DNA of 64,000 nt from Yoonia sp. G8-12 (GTDB lineage Bacteria > Pseudomonadota > Alphaproteobacteria > Rhodobacterales > Rhodobacteraceae). The stretch lies in contig NZ_CP151762.1 in assembly GCF_038443675.1 (NCBI RefSeq), positions 1,178,001 through 1,242,000 on the forward strand. The letters are read 5' to 3'. Shown here one piece after another: positions 26,371-36,513 of the stretch; positions within the stretch are counted from its first letter, which is position 1, and each line of letters opens with the position of its first letter. Below the pieces are notes generated by a model that saw only the letters and a list, made by a program, of their open reading frames with translations, did not search any database and had not been told where the DNA came from. The position numbers and the translations under genes are program-made.

Positions 26371-26396
26371 GTAAGACGGATCTTGATCCGTCTTAC
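26371..26396 (-). terminator. Perfect 12-bp-arm hairpin at sufS stop
   Basis: Arms GTAAGACGGATC and its exact complement, separated by two bases, overlapping the sufS stop codon. Likely transcription end of the suf operon or a member of the GTAGG hairpin family (see also 40582 and 46711). No T-run follows. Confidence 0.55.
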
Positions 26397-27616
26397 GCAA
26401 AAAGATCGTGGCAAAGTTCGAGCGCGTCGATCAGCACATCCACCTCATCGGTGGTGTTATACATCCCGAACGACGCACGGCAGGTCGCCCCTACCCCCAT
26501 GTGTTCCATCAAAGGCATCGCACAATGCGTACCGGCACGCACCGCGACACCTTTTTTGTCCAGCACAGTCGAGATATCATGCGCATGGGCCGCCCCGTCC
26601 AGTGTGAACGAAAAGATCGCACCCTTCGTGGCCGATTTCCCCTGCACGCTCAGCCAGTTCAACCCGTCCAGACGGTCGCGGGCATAATCGCGCAATCCAC
26701 GTTCATGGGCGGCAATCGCATCCATGCCCACATCCATCATATATTCCAGCGCCACGCCAAGACCGATTGTTTGCACAATCCCCGGCGTGCCTGCTTCAAA
26801 CTTCATCGGCGGGTCGTTCCATGTGACCGTATCGCGCGTCACATCGCGGATCATGTCGCCACCGCCCATGAAGGGGCGCATTTCGGCCATGCGGTCTTTG
26901 GCCACATAGATCGCGCCAGACCCGGAGGGGCCATAGAGCTTGTGACCGGTGATGGCATAGAAATCGCAGCCGATATCGGCCACATCCACCGGCATGTGCA
27001 CGGCGGCCTGACTGCCATCAACCAGCACAGGCACGCCTTTGGCATGGGCAGCGGCAGTGATCGTTTTGACATCAACCACGGTACCCAGCACATTGGACAT
27101 ATGGGTGATCGCGACCAGCTTGGTCTTGGGGCCAATGGCGTCAATCACCTTTTGCGGGTCCAGATCGCCGTTGGCGTCTACATCAACCCATTTGATGACA
27201 ACGCCCTGCCGTTCGCGCAGGAAATGCCACGGCACGATATTGGCGTGGTGTTCCATAATCGACAAAACGATCTCGTCGCCTGCCTGCAGATGCGGCATCG
27301 CCCAGCCATAGGCCACCATATTGATGCCCTCGGTGGTGCCTGAATTGATGATGATATCATCCTCGGATGGTGCGTTCAGAAAGCGCGCAATAATGCCGCG
27401 CACGCCTTCATAACGTTCGGTCGACAAGTTGCTGAGGTAATGCAAACCACGGTGCACATTGGCGTATTCTTCGGCGTAGCCACGGGTTACGGCATCAATC
27501 ACCACCTGCGGTTTTTGCGCCGACGCGCCATTGTCAAGATAGACCAGCGGTTTGTTGTTCACCTGCCGCGACAGGATCGGGAAATCCGCGCGGATTTTTG
27601 TGATGTCATAGCTCAT
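26393..27616 (-). CDS. sufS: Cysteine desulfurase SufS
   Basis: A 407-residue class II PLP-dependent cysteine desulfurase that takes sulfur from cysteine for Fe-S cluster assembly. Lys226 in ITGHKLYGPSG binds PLP, and Cys365 in RAGTHCAMP carries the persulfide; both positions fit the E. coli SufS numbering closely. The start overlaps the stop of the upstream YIP1 gene by four bases. It ends the suf operon just before tRNA-Arg. In related genomes sufT (DUF59) and sufA usually follow, and neither is present here. Confidence 0.95.
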   Translation of the reverse strand: MSYDITKIRADFPILSRQVNNKPLVYLDNGASAQKPQVVIDAVTRGYAEEYANVHRGLHYLSNLSTERYEGVRGIIARFLNAPSEDDIIINSGTTEGINMVAYGWAMPHLQAGDEIVLSIMEHHANIVPWHFLRERQGVVIKWVDVDANGDLDPQKVIDAIGPKTKLVAITHMSNVLGTVVDVKTITAAAHAKGVPVLVDGSQAAVHMPVDVADIGCDFYAITGHKLYGPSGSGAIYVAKDRMAEMRPFMGGGDMIRDVTRDTVTWNDPPMKFEAGTPGIVQTIGLGVALEYMMDVGMDAIAAHERGLRDYARDRLDGLNWLSVQGKSATKGAIFSFTLDGAAHAHDISTVLDKKGVAVRAGTHCAMPLMEHMGVGATCRASFGMYNTTDEVDVLIDALELCHDLFA

Positions 27617-28209
27617 GCCATGCCTCCTGTCGGACCGACGCCCAGAACGGCCAAAATGATGCCTGCGATCAGGGCTGTCCCGATCAAGGCGAGAAAGATC
27701 GCGCCCAAGGCTTTTCCTAGATTATTAAGATCGTGCAACACGTTGATAAAATTCATAAAACACCAGATTAAAGCGCCCAGTGTCAGCAGGCCAAAGATTG
27801 ATCCGATCGCCGGACTGATCAGCACCAGCCCAAACTGGACCACCTCAAGTGTCAGGCTCACGGCTTGGAACCAGACGACAATCGCCAAGGTTCCGGCCAT
27901 CGTTCCCGCTCCGCCAATCATGCGGCCTGCGTAGAAAATGCCATAGACAAAAATCACAAAGAAAATGCCGATGATCGCGAAAAAGCCGAACGGCGACAGC
28001 GCAAAGGCCTGTTCCTGCATGGCAAGCGGCGCGGGCGATATCATTTGCAACAGTGCGACAAGGATGACGTTCAGCACCGCGACAAGCACCAAACCAGTCC
28101 AAAGCGCCTGCGTCGGAATATCCATCGCCAGCACTTTGCGCGCGCTGTCGGATGGTTCCATGATACTGGTCCAGACGGCCCGCATCCATGTTTGAAAATC
28201 AACGGTCAT
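27613..28209 (-). CDS. YIP1-family membrane protein (second)
   Basis: A 198-residue inner-membrane protein with about five transmembrane helices of the YIP1 type, starting with a short MTVDFQTWMRAVWTSIMEPSDSARKVLAM cytoplasmic stretch. The ATG at 28209 overlaps the preceding YIP1 stop by four bases; the longer frame upstream adds 61 residues in a shadow of that gene and is not credible. Pairs of YIP1 proteins are a regular part of suf operons in this bacterial group. Their role in Fe-S assembly is unknown. Confidence 0.85.
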   Translation of the reverse strand: MTVDFQTWMRAVWTSIMEPSDSARKVLAMDIPTQALWTGLVLVAVLNVILVALLQMISPAPLAMQEQAFALSPFGFFAIIGIFFVIFVYGIFYAGRMIGGAGTMAGTLAIVVWFQAVSLTLEVVQFGLVLISPAIGSIFGLLTLGALIWCFMNFINVLHDLNNLGKALGAIFLALIGTALIAGIILAVLGVGPTGGMA

Positions 28210-28709
28210 GATGTGCTTTCCGCTTCGCGCAAGCATTGAATCCAAATTACGACGAAAAGAATGGCACCGATCGCACCAACCAGAACCACCTGAGAGCCCG
28301 GCCCGATCAGGCCGCGCACCAGACCATAGAACAAGAACATCGGTGTGGTTGCCAGCAAAGTCCAGAACAGGGCCAGCCGTGCGCCAAACCATGTGCCTTT
28401 GCCGCCCAGCACCTTTGCCACCAGATGTGAAAGCGCCGCAATGCCATACATCACCAGTGGTAGAATGATGACCGATCCGAAGAACGTATAGGTCATCATC
28501 CCTTCAAAATTCATGTCAGGCGGAAACGGAGACGGTTCATACCCCTCCGCCACGCGGCGCAAACGCGGCCATTGCGACACGAAGATCAAAAAGCAGCTGA
28601 CCATCAAGAACATGATCGCCCGATCTTCGCGCCGTCCTTGCCCCAGCAGGTCACGCATCACGGCCCGCGGCCTGCGCCACGTCCGCAGAATGTCGTTCGT
28701 GACCGGCAT
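28206..28709 (-). CDS. YIP1-family membrane protein (first)
   Basis: A 167-residue inner-membrane protein with about four or five helices and a basic N-terminal stretch (TWRRPRAVMRDLLGQGRRED). It shares a base with the sufD stop upstream and overlaps the next YIP1 gene by four bases. The tight coupling suggests fixed stoichiometry with SufD and SufS or a common membrane location. No catalytic motif is visible. Confidence 0.85.
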   Translation of the reverse strand: MPVTNDILRTWRRPRAVMRDLLGQGRREDRAIMFLMVSCFLIFVSQWPRLRRVAEGYEPSPFPPDMNFEGMMTYTFFGSVIILPLVMYGIAALSHLVAKVLGGKGTWFGARLALFWTLLATTPMFLFYGLVRGLIGPGSQVVLVGAIGAILFVVIWIQCLREAESTS

Positions 28710-29995
28710 TACCGATGCCGCGCCAGCCAGCCTTCCAGCCGGTCGCGCAAGTCATCTGCCAAGGCTTCGTCCTCGATCTCGTCCAGCGCCTCGGCCAGAA
28801 ACGACAAGGTCAGCAGATTGCGCGCTTCGTCATGGGGCACACCGCGCGAACGCAGATAAAACAAGGCTGTTTCATCAATCGCACCCGAAGTCGAACCATG
28901 CGAACAGGCCACGTCATCAGCATAGATTTCCAGCTCTGGCTTGGCCAAAAACTGGCTATCATCATCCAGCAAAAGCGACTGGCTAATCTGATAGCCGTCT
29001 GTTTTCTGCGCGCCTTCCTTGACCAGAATTTTGCCCTGAAACACGCCTGTCGCCCCGTTGCGCAGCACCTTCTTGAACACCTGACGGCTTTCGCCATTCA
29101 GGGCGTCGTGGGTGATAAAAACGGTGTCGTCGTGGTGAAAATCCTTGCCATCCCCGACACAGACACCGGCCACATGGGCCACCGCATCATCGCCGACGAT
29201 TTCAAGAATGCACTCATTGCGCGTCAGCACACCATTGAAGGTCAGTGTGAATGACTTGAAGGTTGATTCCGCACCAATCCTTGCAAAACAATGGGTTACA
29301 GCGCGACGTTCATGATCGCGGCCTTGTGCGCGGACGTGGTTGAATTTACCGCCGTCTGCCACGTCGACCTCTAACAGCTTGGAAAACCGTGCCGCTGCGG
29401 GGCCTGTTTCAAGCAAGGTCATTTCTGCGCCCGCTTCCACCTTGACCACGTTGTGCAGGATCGCGTCAGAGGATGGATCATTGTGCAGGTAGATGAAATT
29501 CACCGGCTTCATCGCCTTGGCTGTCACGCGGATCACAACGCCATCAGTGGCCAAAGCCGTGTTCAGCGTGGCCAATGGGCGTTCCACGGGCTTTTGACCG
29601 CGCGCTTCCAGCACACCGTAGATGTCCTTGGCCCAGTGGATATCTGTCGCCATCGCGTCGGAAAGCCTCTCAATTTCAAGGCCTTCCGCCTGTAAATCAT
29701 CAGAGGCCTCGGCATCAAATACACCATCGACAAAGACGATCTTCACGCGGTCAACCGCATCAAAAAGCGGCGCCTCATCGCTTTTGAAGATCGCAGCATC
29801 AGGTGCGTCCACGGCCGTCAAAGACGCAGGATCGGTGTATTTCCAATACTCGTCGCGCTTGGTCGGCAGACCCATCTGGCGCACACGCGCCAAAGCATCA
29901 GCGCGCGCAGCATTGCCCCACGCGGCCCCTTGGGGCACGTCAACATCGGCCAAACGGGCCGCGGTTGCGTCAATTTTCATCTGTGCCAGTGCCAT
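28709..29995 (-). CDS. sufD: Fe-S assembly scaffold protein SufD
   Basis: A 428-residue SufBD-fold beta-helix protein, partner of SufB and SufC in the scaffold complex. The C-terminal core shows the family block CSHGSTSGAIDETALFYLRSRG near residue 365, with the conserved histidine and arginine. The N-terminal third is the more variable helical part. Start and sufC stop share one base. Confidence 0.93.
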   Translation of the reverse strand: MALAQMKIDATAARLADVDVPQGAAWGNAARADALARVRQMGLPTKRDEYWKYTDPASLTAVDAPDAAIFKSDEAPLFDAVDRVKIVFVDGVFDAEASDDLQAEGLEIERLSDAMATDIHWAKDIYGVLEARGQKPVERPLATLNTALATDGVVIRVTAKAMKPVNFIYLHNDPSSDAILHNVVKVEAGAEMTLLETGPAAARFSKLLEVDVADGGKFNHVRAQGRDHERRAVTHCFARIGAESTFKSFTLTFNGVLTRNECILEIVGDDAVAHVAGVCVGDGKDFHHDDTVFITHDALNGESRQVFKKVLRNGATGVFQGKILVKEGAQKTDGYQISQSLLLDDDSQFLAKPELEIYADDVACSHGSTSGAIDETALFYLRSRGVPHDEARNLLTLSFLAEALDEIEDEALADDLRDRLEGWLARHR

Positions 29996-30750
29996 TAGGC
30001 CACCTCGGACAGGATATCAGCGTAGCCGTTGTTTTCGACCTCAAGCGCGAGTTCCGGTCCACCGGATTTGATGATCCGGCCATTGGACATGATATGCACG
30101 ATATCGGGCTTAATATGGTCAAGCAGACGCTGGTAGTGGGTGATCACAAGGAACGACCGCCCCTCGGACCGCAGTGCGTTCACGCCTTCGGCGACCAATT
30201 TCATGGCATCCACGTCGAGACCAGAATCCGTCTCGTCCAGAATGCACATCTTGGGTTCCAGCATCGCCATTTGCAGGATTTCGTTGCGCTTTTTCTCACC
30301 ACCCGAAAAGCCGACGTTGACCGGACGCTTCAGCATCTCGGCGTCGATCTTGAGGCTCTTGGCTTTGGCGCGGACTTCTTTGAGGAAATCAGCAGCACTC
30401 AGCTCTTCTTCGCCCCGCGCTTTACGCTGTGCGTTCACAGCCGTGCGCAGGAAGGTCATATTGCCCACACCGGGAATTTCCACAGGATACTGGAACGCGA
30501 GGAAAAGACCCAAAGCGGCACGCTCTTCTGGGTCCATTTCAAGCAGATCTTGGCCTTCAAGCGTCGCAGAACCACCTGTCACCTCGTATCCGTCCTTACC
30601 GGACAAGACATAAGACAACGTCGATTTGCCCGACCCGTTTGGCCCCATGATGGCATGCACCGTGCCAGGTTCAATCGACAGATCCACACCTTTCAGGATC
30701 TGCTTGTCTTCTTCTTCCAGTTTGACCTCTAGGCCTTTGATTTCCAGCAT
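29995..30750 (-). CDS. sufC: Fe-S assembly ATPase SufC
   Basis: A 251-residue soluble ABC-type ATPase that drives shape changes of the SufBCD scaffold. Walker A GPNGSGKST at 36-44, the SufC-specific signature FSGGEKKRNEI, Walker B MCILDETDSGLD and the switch histidine in VITHYQRLL are all present. It sits between the unknown membrane gene and sufD. Confidence 0.96.
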   Translation of the reverse strand: MLEIKGLEVKLEEEDKQILKGVDLSIEPGTVHAIMGPNGSGKSTLSYVLSGKDGYEVTGGSATLEGQDLLEMDPEERAALGLFLAFQYPVEIPGVGNMTFLRTAVNAQRKARGEEELSAADFLKEVRAKAKSLKIDAEMLKRPVNVGFSGGEKKRNEILQMAMLEPKMCILDETDSGLDVDAMKLVAEGVNALRSEGRSFLVITHYQRLLDHIKPDIVHIMSNGRIIKSGGPELALEVENNGYADILSEVA

Positions 30751-30842
30751 TTTATTCTCCTAAAGATAAGTGTTTGCGACAACGCAAAAAGCCCCGGAAC
30801 GGCAGACGCCGTCGGGACAATTGTCGCGGTGTAGGGGTGGGT

Positions 30843-31352
30843 TTACAGGCCGAAAACGGTCCCGCGATAGACAACGGAATGTTGTGTTGTGACGTCCATG
30901 ACCTGATCCACGTAGTCTGCGGTATAGATCATCGCCATGGGTTCGGGCCAGCGCCAGATCAGGTTGTGCCCGGCGGTCAGCATCACAGCAATACCCGCCA
31001 CTTGCGCGAACCGCTCGGCTGCCTTGCGCCGGTCCAGCATTGCGGACAGCAGCACCATGGCCCAGAACGCGATGAACAGTTCCAGATAGAAAACCACATC
31101 GCTTTGTTCGAGCAGGCCAAAGTACCGGATCCGCACCACTTGTGCGAACATCAGCGCCAGCGCCCCGATAATCATCGAGACAATGAACTTGCCCAGAAAC
31201 GATTCTTCCTGCGGCTTTGCAATCTTTTCGCGCGTCACCCGCTTGGGGATGTGCATGCCCAGATCGGGATCGTAATACGATTTGTTGCGCGGGTTCTTGA
31301 TGTTCTTCACCCGCGTATTGAAATCGTTGATATCGTACTTGCGCGTCGCCAT
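30843..31352 (-). CDS. Conserved suf-operon membrane protein, unknown function
   Basis: A 169-residue protein with a basic cytoplasmic N-terminus (about 50 residues, NPRNKSYYDPDLGMHIPKRVTRE) and three hydrophobic segments (about 55-73, 85-105, 115-132). I do not recognise a named domain. It sits between sufB and sufC, where Rhodobacteraceae genomes regularly carry such a protein, so it is probably a real but uncharacterised part of the operon. Confidence 0.75.
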   Translation of the reverse strand: MATRKYDINDFNTRVKNIKNPRNKSYYDPDLGMHIPKRVTREKIAKPQEESFLGKFIVSMIIGALALMFAQVVRIRYFGLLEQSDVVFYLELFIAFWAMVLLSAMLDRRKAAERFAQVAGIAVMLTAGHNLIWRWPEPMAMIYTADYVDQVMDVTTQHSVVYRGTVFGL

Positions 31353-31466
31353 CGGCTACTGCCCCACCAAAACATTGCTCAATGCTTGATGGCACTGAAC
31401 TGGGGCAATAAATGGGCCGCAGCGTGACAAGGTCACGACAGTTATGGTGACGTGTGGTCAGCATGT

Positions 31467-32990
<1,524 letters not shown>

Positions 32991-33002
32991 TTTTTCATCC
33001 TC

Positions 33003-34034
33003 TCAAGCAGCGCGACGTCGCGCTTGTTTTTCGCTCCAGGCCTGCACAAAGCGCATGACCTCATCCTCAGTCGTCTCGATGCCCAGTGACACGCGAATTG
33101 CGCTTGATGCCACTTCATCGTCCATTCCCAGGGCTTGCAGCACCCGGCTTGTCTTGACCTTGCCGCTGGAACAGGCAGAGCCCGCCGAGACACCAAAACC
33201 GGCCAGATCCATCGCCATGACCTGCGTTTCACCCTTCCACCCCGGAGAAGCAAAACAGCTTGTGTTCGGCAAGCGATCCAACCCTTTCCCGACAAAAATA
33301 GTACTCTTTTCGGCGGCCTCAATGGCTGTTTCTAGAATATTTCTAAGTTTGGCAACCCGGTCCCATTTTCCAGCCGCCAAATCGGCCTGCGCAGCGGCGG
33401 CCGCAGCCCCCATTCCGGCAATCGCCACCACGTTTTCCGTGCCAGACCGGCGACCCATTTCTTGGCCCCCGCCTTTGATTTGCGCAGCAATATCCGTGCC
33501 TTGCGGAAAGATCAGCGCGCCTACCCCCTTGGGGCCACCAAATTTATGGGCCGATAGAAATACCATGCCCACGCCAGACCACGAAAAAGCAAAGGGCACT
33601 TTGCCAAACCCTTGGGTAATGTCGCTGACCGCCAATCCCTGCGGCAAGTCCTGCACGATGCCAGTTTCGGAATTTGCCAGCTGCACGGTTGATCCGGCAG
33701 GATCATCCACCTGCACGGCACCATCCACAACGGGCAAAGACGGATCAATCCACGCATGCACCGCGTCATGCTCAATCGGGGCCGCCTTCAAACCGCGCCC
33801 CGCCAATGCAAGCGCCGCTGCCTCTGTCGCACCGGACGTAAAGACCACATCGGCACCCGACGCCCCCACAGCCTCGGCAATTTGCGCGCGGGCCGTTTCA
33901 ACGACCCCCTTCGCCGCGCGCCCTTCGGCATGCACAGACGACGGATTGCCCACGACATCCATCGCCGCAATCATCGCCGCACGCGCCTCTGCCCGCAAAG
34001 GGGTGGTCGCATTATGATCCAGATAGGTTCTCAT
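33003..34034 (-). CDS. NifS/IscS-like cysteine desulfurase
   Basis: A 343-residue class I cysteine desulfurase, shorter than IscS (about 404). MRTYLDHNATTPL marks the N-terminus, so I start at 34034 and drop 20 upstream residues. The PLP lysine lies in LSAHKFGGPKG and the catalytic cysteine in the GSACSSGKV loop. It is the second gene of the suf operon, between iscR and sufB, giving this operon two desulfurases of different classes, the usual Rhodobacteraceae arrangement. Confidence 0.9.
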   Translation of the reverse strand: MRTYLDHNATTPLRAEARAAMIAAMDVVGNPSSVHAEGRAAKGVVETARAQIAEAVGASGADVVFTSGATEAAALALAGRGLKAAPIEHDAVHAWIDPSLPVVDGAVQVDDPAGSTVQLANSETGIVQDLPQGLAVSDITQGFGKVPFAFSWSGVGMVFLSAHKFGGPKGVGALIFPQGTDIAAQIKGGGQEMGRRSGTENVVAIAGMGAAAAAAQADLAAGKWDRVAKLRNILETAIEAAEKSTIFVGKGLDRLPNTSCFASPGWKGETQVMAMDLAGFGVSAGSACSSGKVKTSRVLQALGMDDEVASSAIRVSLGIETTEDEVMRFVQAWSEKQARRRAA

Positions 34035-34036
34035 CT

Positions 34037-34068
34037 CATCATCTTGCCACGTAAACTCCGGGGAGGCG
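34037..34068. repeat. Diverged member of the 40-bp repeat family
   Basis: TCATCATCTTGCC, then an AAACTCC...GGAGGC block, resembles the exact repeats at 45307 and 56152 with a short deletion in the palindromic centre. It lies between iscR and the nifS-like start. Confidence 0.45.
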
Positions 34069-34093
34069 CGCAGCGCCGGGGGCAGCGCCCCCA

Positions 34094-34557
34094 CTACGGC
34101 GCCTCATCAACGACTTCGAACAAGGCAGGGACAGCCGGACAGGGCGCCAATTCATTGCTCACCACATCTGACAACCGCGCCTGATGCAAAAACACATAGA
34201 CATGCGCGCTCAACCCTTCCCACAACCGGTTCGTCATGGACTGCGCCCGCGATCCCGACGCCCCGCCCGAGGCACCTGCCCCTTTGTGCATCGCCGATAC
34301 GGTTTCATCCACAGCACCCAGAATTTCGGCCACGCGAATGTCCGATGCAGGGCGCGCAAGGCGGTATCCACCCCCGGTCCGCGCACAGAATCAACCAGCC
34401 CCGCACGGCGCAACTTTACGAAAAGCTGCTCAAGATACGGCAGCGAGATGTCCTGACGCTTGGAAATCTCGGTCAGATTTACCAGCGTATTCTCTGGCTG
34501 CAGGGCCAAATCAGCCAAAGCAACCATCGCATAGCGCCCCTTGGTGCTTAATTTCAT
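34094..34557 (-). pseudogene. iscR: IscR-like Rrf2 regulator, frameshifted
   Basis: Read across one frameshift this is a 154-residue Rrf2/IscR regulator heading the suf operon. The N-terminal part (MKLSTKGRYAMVALADLAL to LVDSVRGPG) is in one frame and the rest (YRLARPASDIRVAEILGAVDE onward) in another. The break is at the C5 run 34371-34375, where a sixth C would restore the usual GPGGGYRLAR. GGGGAAAG precedes the ATG at 34557. The stretch where E. coli IscR has its three cluster cysteines reads HKGAGASGGASGSRAQ, with none; only one cysteine occurs, near the C-terminus. The frameshift may be a sequencing error. Confidence 0.85.
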
Positions 34558-34727
34558 TGGCTTTCCCCAGATAAACAGGCGCAATTACATTGACGGCGCA
34601 GGCTGGCATCATTAGGTCAACTTGACCACGACAACATGGGCCCGCGCCCTAGTTTAGAATCTTTCTAAGGTGTCCGAGCATTTTCGTCAAGAATGTGAAG
34701 GTGCCAACAGCAGCAACGGAAATACGC

Positions 34728-35381
34728 ATGCCCGAAGTCATTTTTCCCGGTCCCGAAGGTCGCCTTGAGGGGCGCTATCATCCGCAAAAAGACCGGGATG
34801 CGCCCATCGCGATCGTTCTGCACCCCCACCCCCAGTTTGGCGGTACGATGAACAACCGCGTGGTCTACAACCTGCATTATGCCTTCTACAACATGGGCTT
34901 TACGGTGCTGCGCTTTAACTTTCGCGGCGTCGGCCGCTCTCAGGGCGAATACGATCAGGGCGTCGGTGAACTGTCTGATGCGGCATCAGCGCTCGATTAT
35001 TTGCAATCCATGAACAACAACGCCAAGCACTGCTGGGTCGCAGGGTTTTCATTCGGCGCGTGGATCGGCATGCAGCTTTTGATGCGCCGCCCCGAGATCA
35101 CCGGCTTTATCTCGGTCAGCCCGCCTGCAAATATGTACGACTTCAGCTTCCTTGCGCCCTGCCCGTCCTCTGGCCTGATCATCAACGGCTCGAACGACCG
35201 CGTGGCCCCGCCTGCGGATACCGTGAACCTCGTGAACAAATTGCACGAGCAAAAGGGTATCACCGTCACCCATGACGAAATGGAAGGTGCGGGGCATTTC
35301 TTTGAAGATCCCTACATGGACCCGATGATCGACACCGTGCGCACCTACGTACGCCGCCGCCTGACAGAGAACACGCGCTAA
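34728..35381 (+). CDS. Alpha/beta hydrolase
   Basis: A 217-residue cytosolic alpha/beta hydrolase of the YfhR/dienelactone-like type. LHPHPQFGGTMNN provides the oxyanion-side strand, FNFRGVGRSQGEYD follows, and the nucleophile elbow is GFSFGAWIG. The acid residue is in NGSNDRVAP and the histidine in GAGHFF. I start at the ATG at 34728 (GGA upstream); the longer frame adds 11 unlikely residues. It is divergent from iscR and followed two bases later by an unknown gene, so the two likely share a transcript. Substrate unknown. Confidence 0.85.
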   Translation: MPEVIFPGPEGRLEGRYHPQKDRDAPIAIVLHPHPQFGGTMNNRVVYNLHYAFYNMGFTVLRFNFRGVGRSQGEYDQGVGELSDAASALDYLQSMNNNAKHCWVAGFSFGAWIGMQLLMRRPEITGFISVSPPANMYDFSFLAPCPSSGLIINGSNDRVAPPADTVNLVNKLHEQKGITVTHDEMEGAGHFFEDPYMDPMIDTVRTYVRRRLTENTR

Positions 35382-35383
35382 CC

Positions 35384-35830
35384 ATGGCCGATAGCTATCT
35401 AGAACGTGTTGCTGGCGAAATCGCCGACCTTGCACTCGAAGATGCCAGAAAGACGGGGGACGAAAACATCGTCGATACTATCGGCGAAATCCTCGGTTCG
35501 TCCTCACAAACCCTGCAAGAGGCGTTCTTGACCGCCGTGCGTGTCCGGCGCGCCGAGGCGCGCGCGCGCAAGCTTCTGGCGGAACGCGCAGGCAAACCAA
35601 CACGCACGAAATCACGGCTTTTGCCAGATGGCGACAAACCCAAAAAAACCTCAGACCCGATTGAGATGGGCACCAGCACCCCCGCCGACCCGGTACCTGC
35701 CGAGCCGCAATCCGAAGAGGACGCGGCCTTTGCCGATGTGTTGAACACGCTTGATGAATTCCTGCAGTCCGACGAGACCGACGAGGCCCCGCAATCCGGC
35801 GTGCAACCATCGCGCCCGTCACGCGGTTAG
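35384..35830 (+). CDS. Hypothetical protein, helical N-terminus and acidic tail
   Basis: A 148-residue soluble protein. The first 70 residues look helical (ERVAGEIADLALEDARKTGDENIVDTIGEILGSSSQTLQEAFLTAVRVRRAEARARKLL). The rest is a Pro/Asp/Glu-rich, probably disordered tail. I recognise no family. It sits between the hydrolase and HD-domain genes at spacings of two and ten bases, so it is co-transcribed. Confidence 0.75.
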   Translation: MADSYLERVAGEIADLALEDARKTGDENIVDTIGEILGSSSQTLQEAFLTAVRVRRAEARARKLLAERAGKPTRTKSRLLPDGDKPKKTSDPIEMGTSTPADPVPAEPQSEEDAAFADVLNTLDEFLQSDETDEAPQSGVQPSRPSRG

Positions 35831-35840
35831 ACCGGCGCAG

Positions 35841-36422
35841 ATGTCGCGCATAGATGACCAGCTTGCCTTTCTGACCGAGGCTGACAAACTCAAGTCCATC
35901 CTGCGTGTCACAACGCTGTGTGATGCGTCACGGCGCGAAAATTCGGGCGAACACAGCTGGCATATCGCACTTTACGCCATGGTCATGGCCGAACATGCAC
36001 GTAATCCCGTCAACATTGATCGCGTGATCAAGATGTTGCTGATCCACGACATTGTAGAGATCGACGCGGGCGACACCCCCATCCACGGCGACCACGACGC
36101 CGCTGCAATCGAAATAGTCGAAAAGGCCGCCGCAGACCGTCTCTTTGGTCTGTTGCCCGATGATCAGGCCAGCACGTTCCGCGCGCTTTGGGATGAGTTC
36201 GAGGCCGCCGAAACAGACGATGCTATCTTTGCCAAATCCATCGACCGTGTGCAGCCGCTGATCGCCAATCTCGAAACCGGTGGTGGCACATGGCGCCAAT
36301 ACAATGTCACCGCAGACCAACTGCAATCGCGCGTGGGCGTGAAAGTCGAAAAAGGCGCGCCTGCAATCTGGACCGCCCTCAGGGGGCGCATTGATGCGTG
36401 GTTTACCCAACACACCGGCTGA
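35841..36422 (+). CDS. HD-domain phosphohydrolase (YfbR-like)
   Basis: A 193-residue HD-superfamily protein. Metal ligands are visible as H in SGEHSWH, the HD pair in LLIHDIVEIDAGD and a later Asp in FAKSIDRVQPL. It resembles YfbR-type 5'-deoxynucleotidases, so nucleotide dephosphorylation is the likely activity. The ATG at 35841 is ten bases after the preceding stop; the frame extending to 35751 overlaps that gene and is not credible. Confidence 0.85.
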   Translation: MSRIDDQLAFLTEADKLKSILRVTTLCDASRRENSGEHSWHIALYAMVMAEHARNPVNIDRVIKMLLIHDIVEIDAGDTPIHGDHDAAAIEIVEKAAADRLFGLLPDDQASTFRALWDEFEAAETDDAIFAKSIDRVQPLIANLETGGGTWRQYNVTADQLQSRVGVKVEKGAPAIWTALRGRIDAWFTQHTG

Positions 36423-36513
36423 TGCACAGACGCCGCAGTTCCTTTATTCCCCCTATACAAACCACGATCACAGGCGTAGGGCGCAGGTCTGACGCCGAAG
36501 AAAGCACTTTTTT

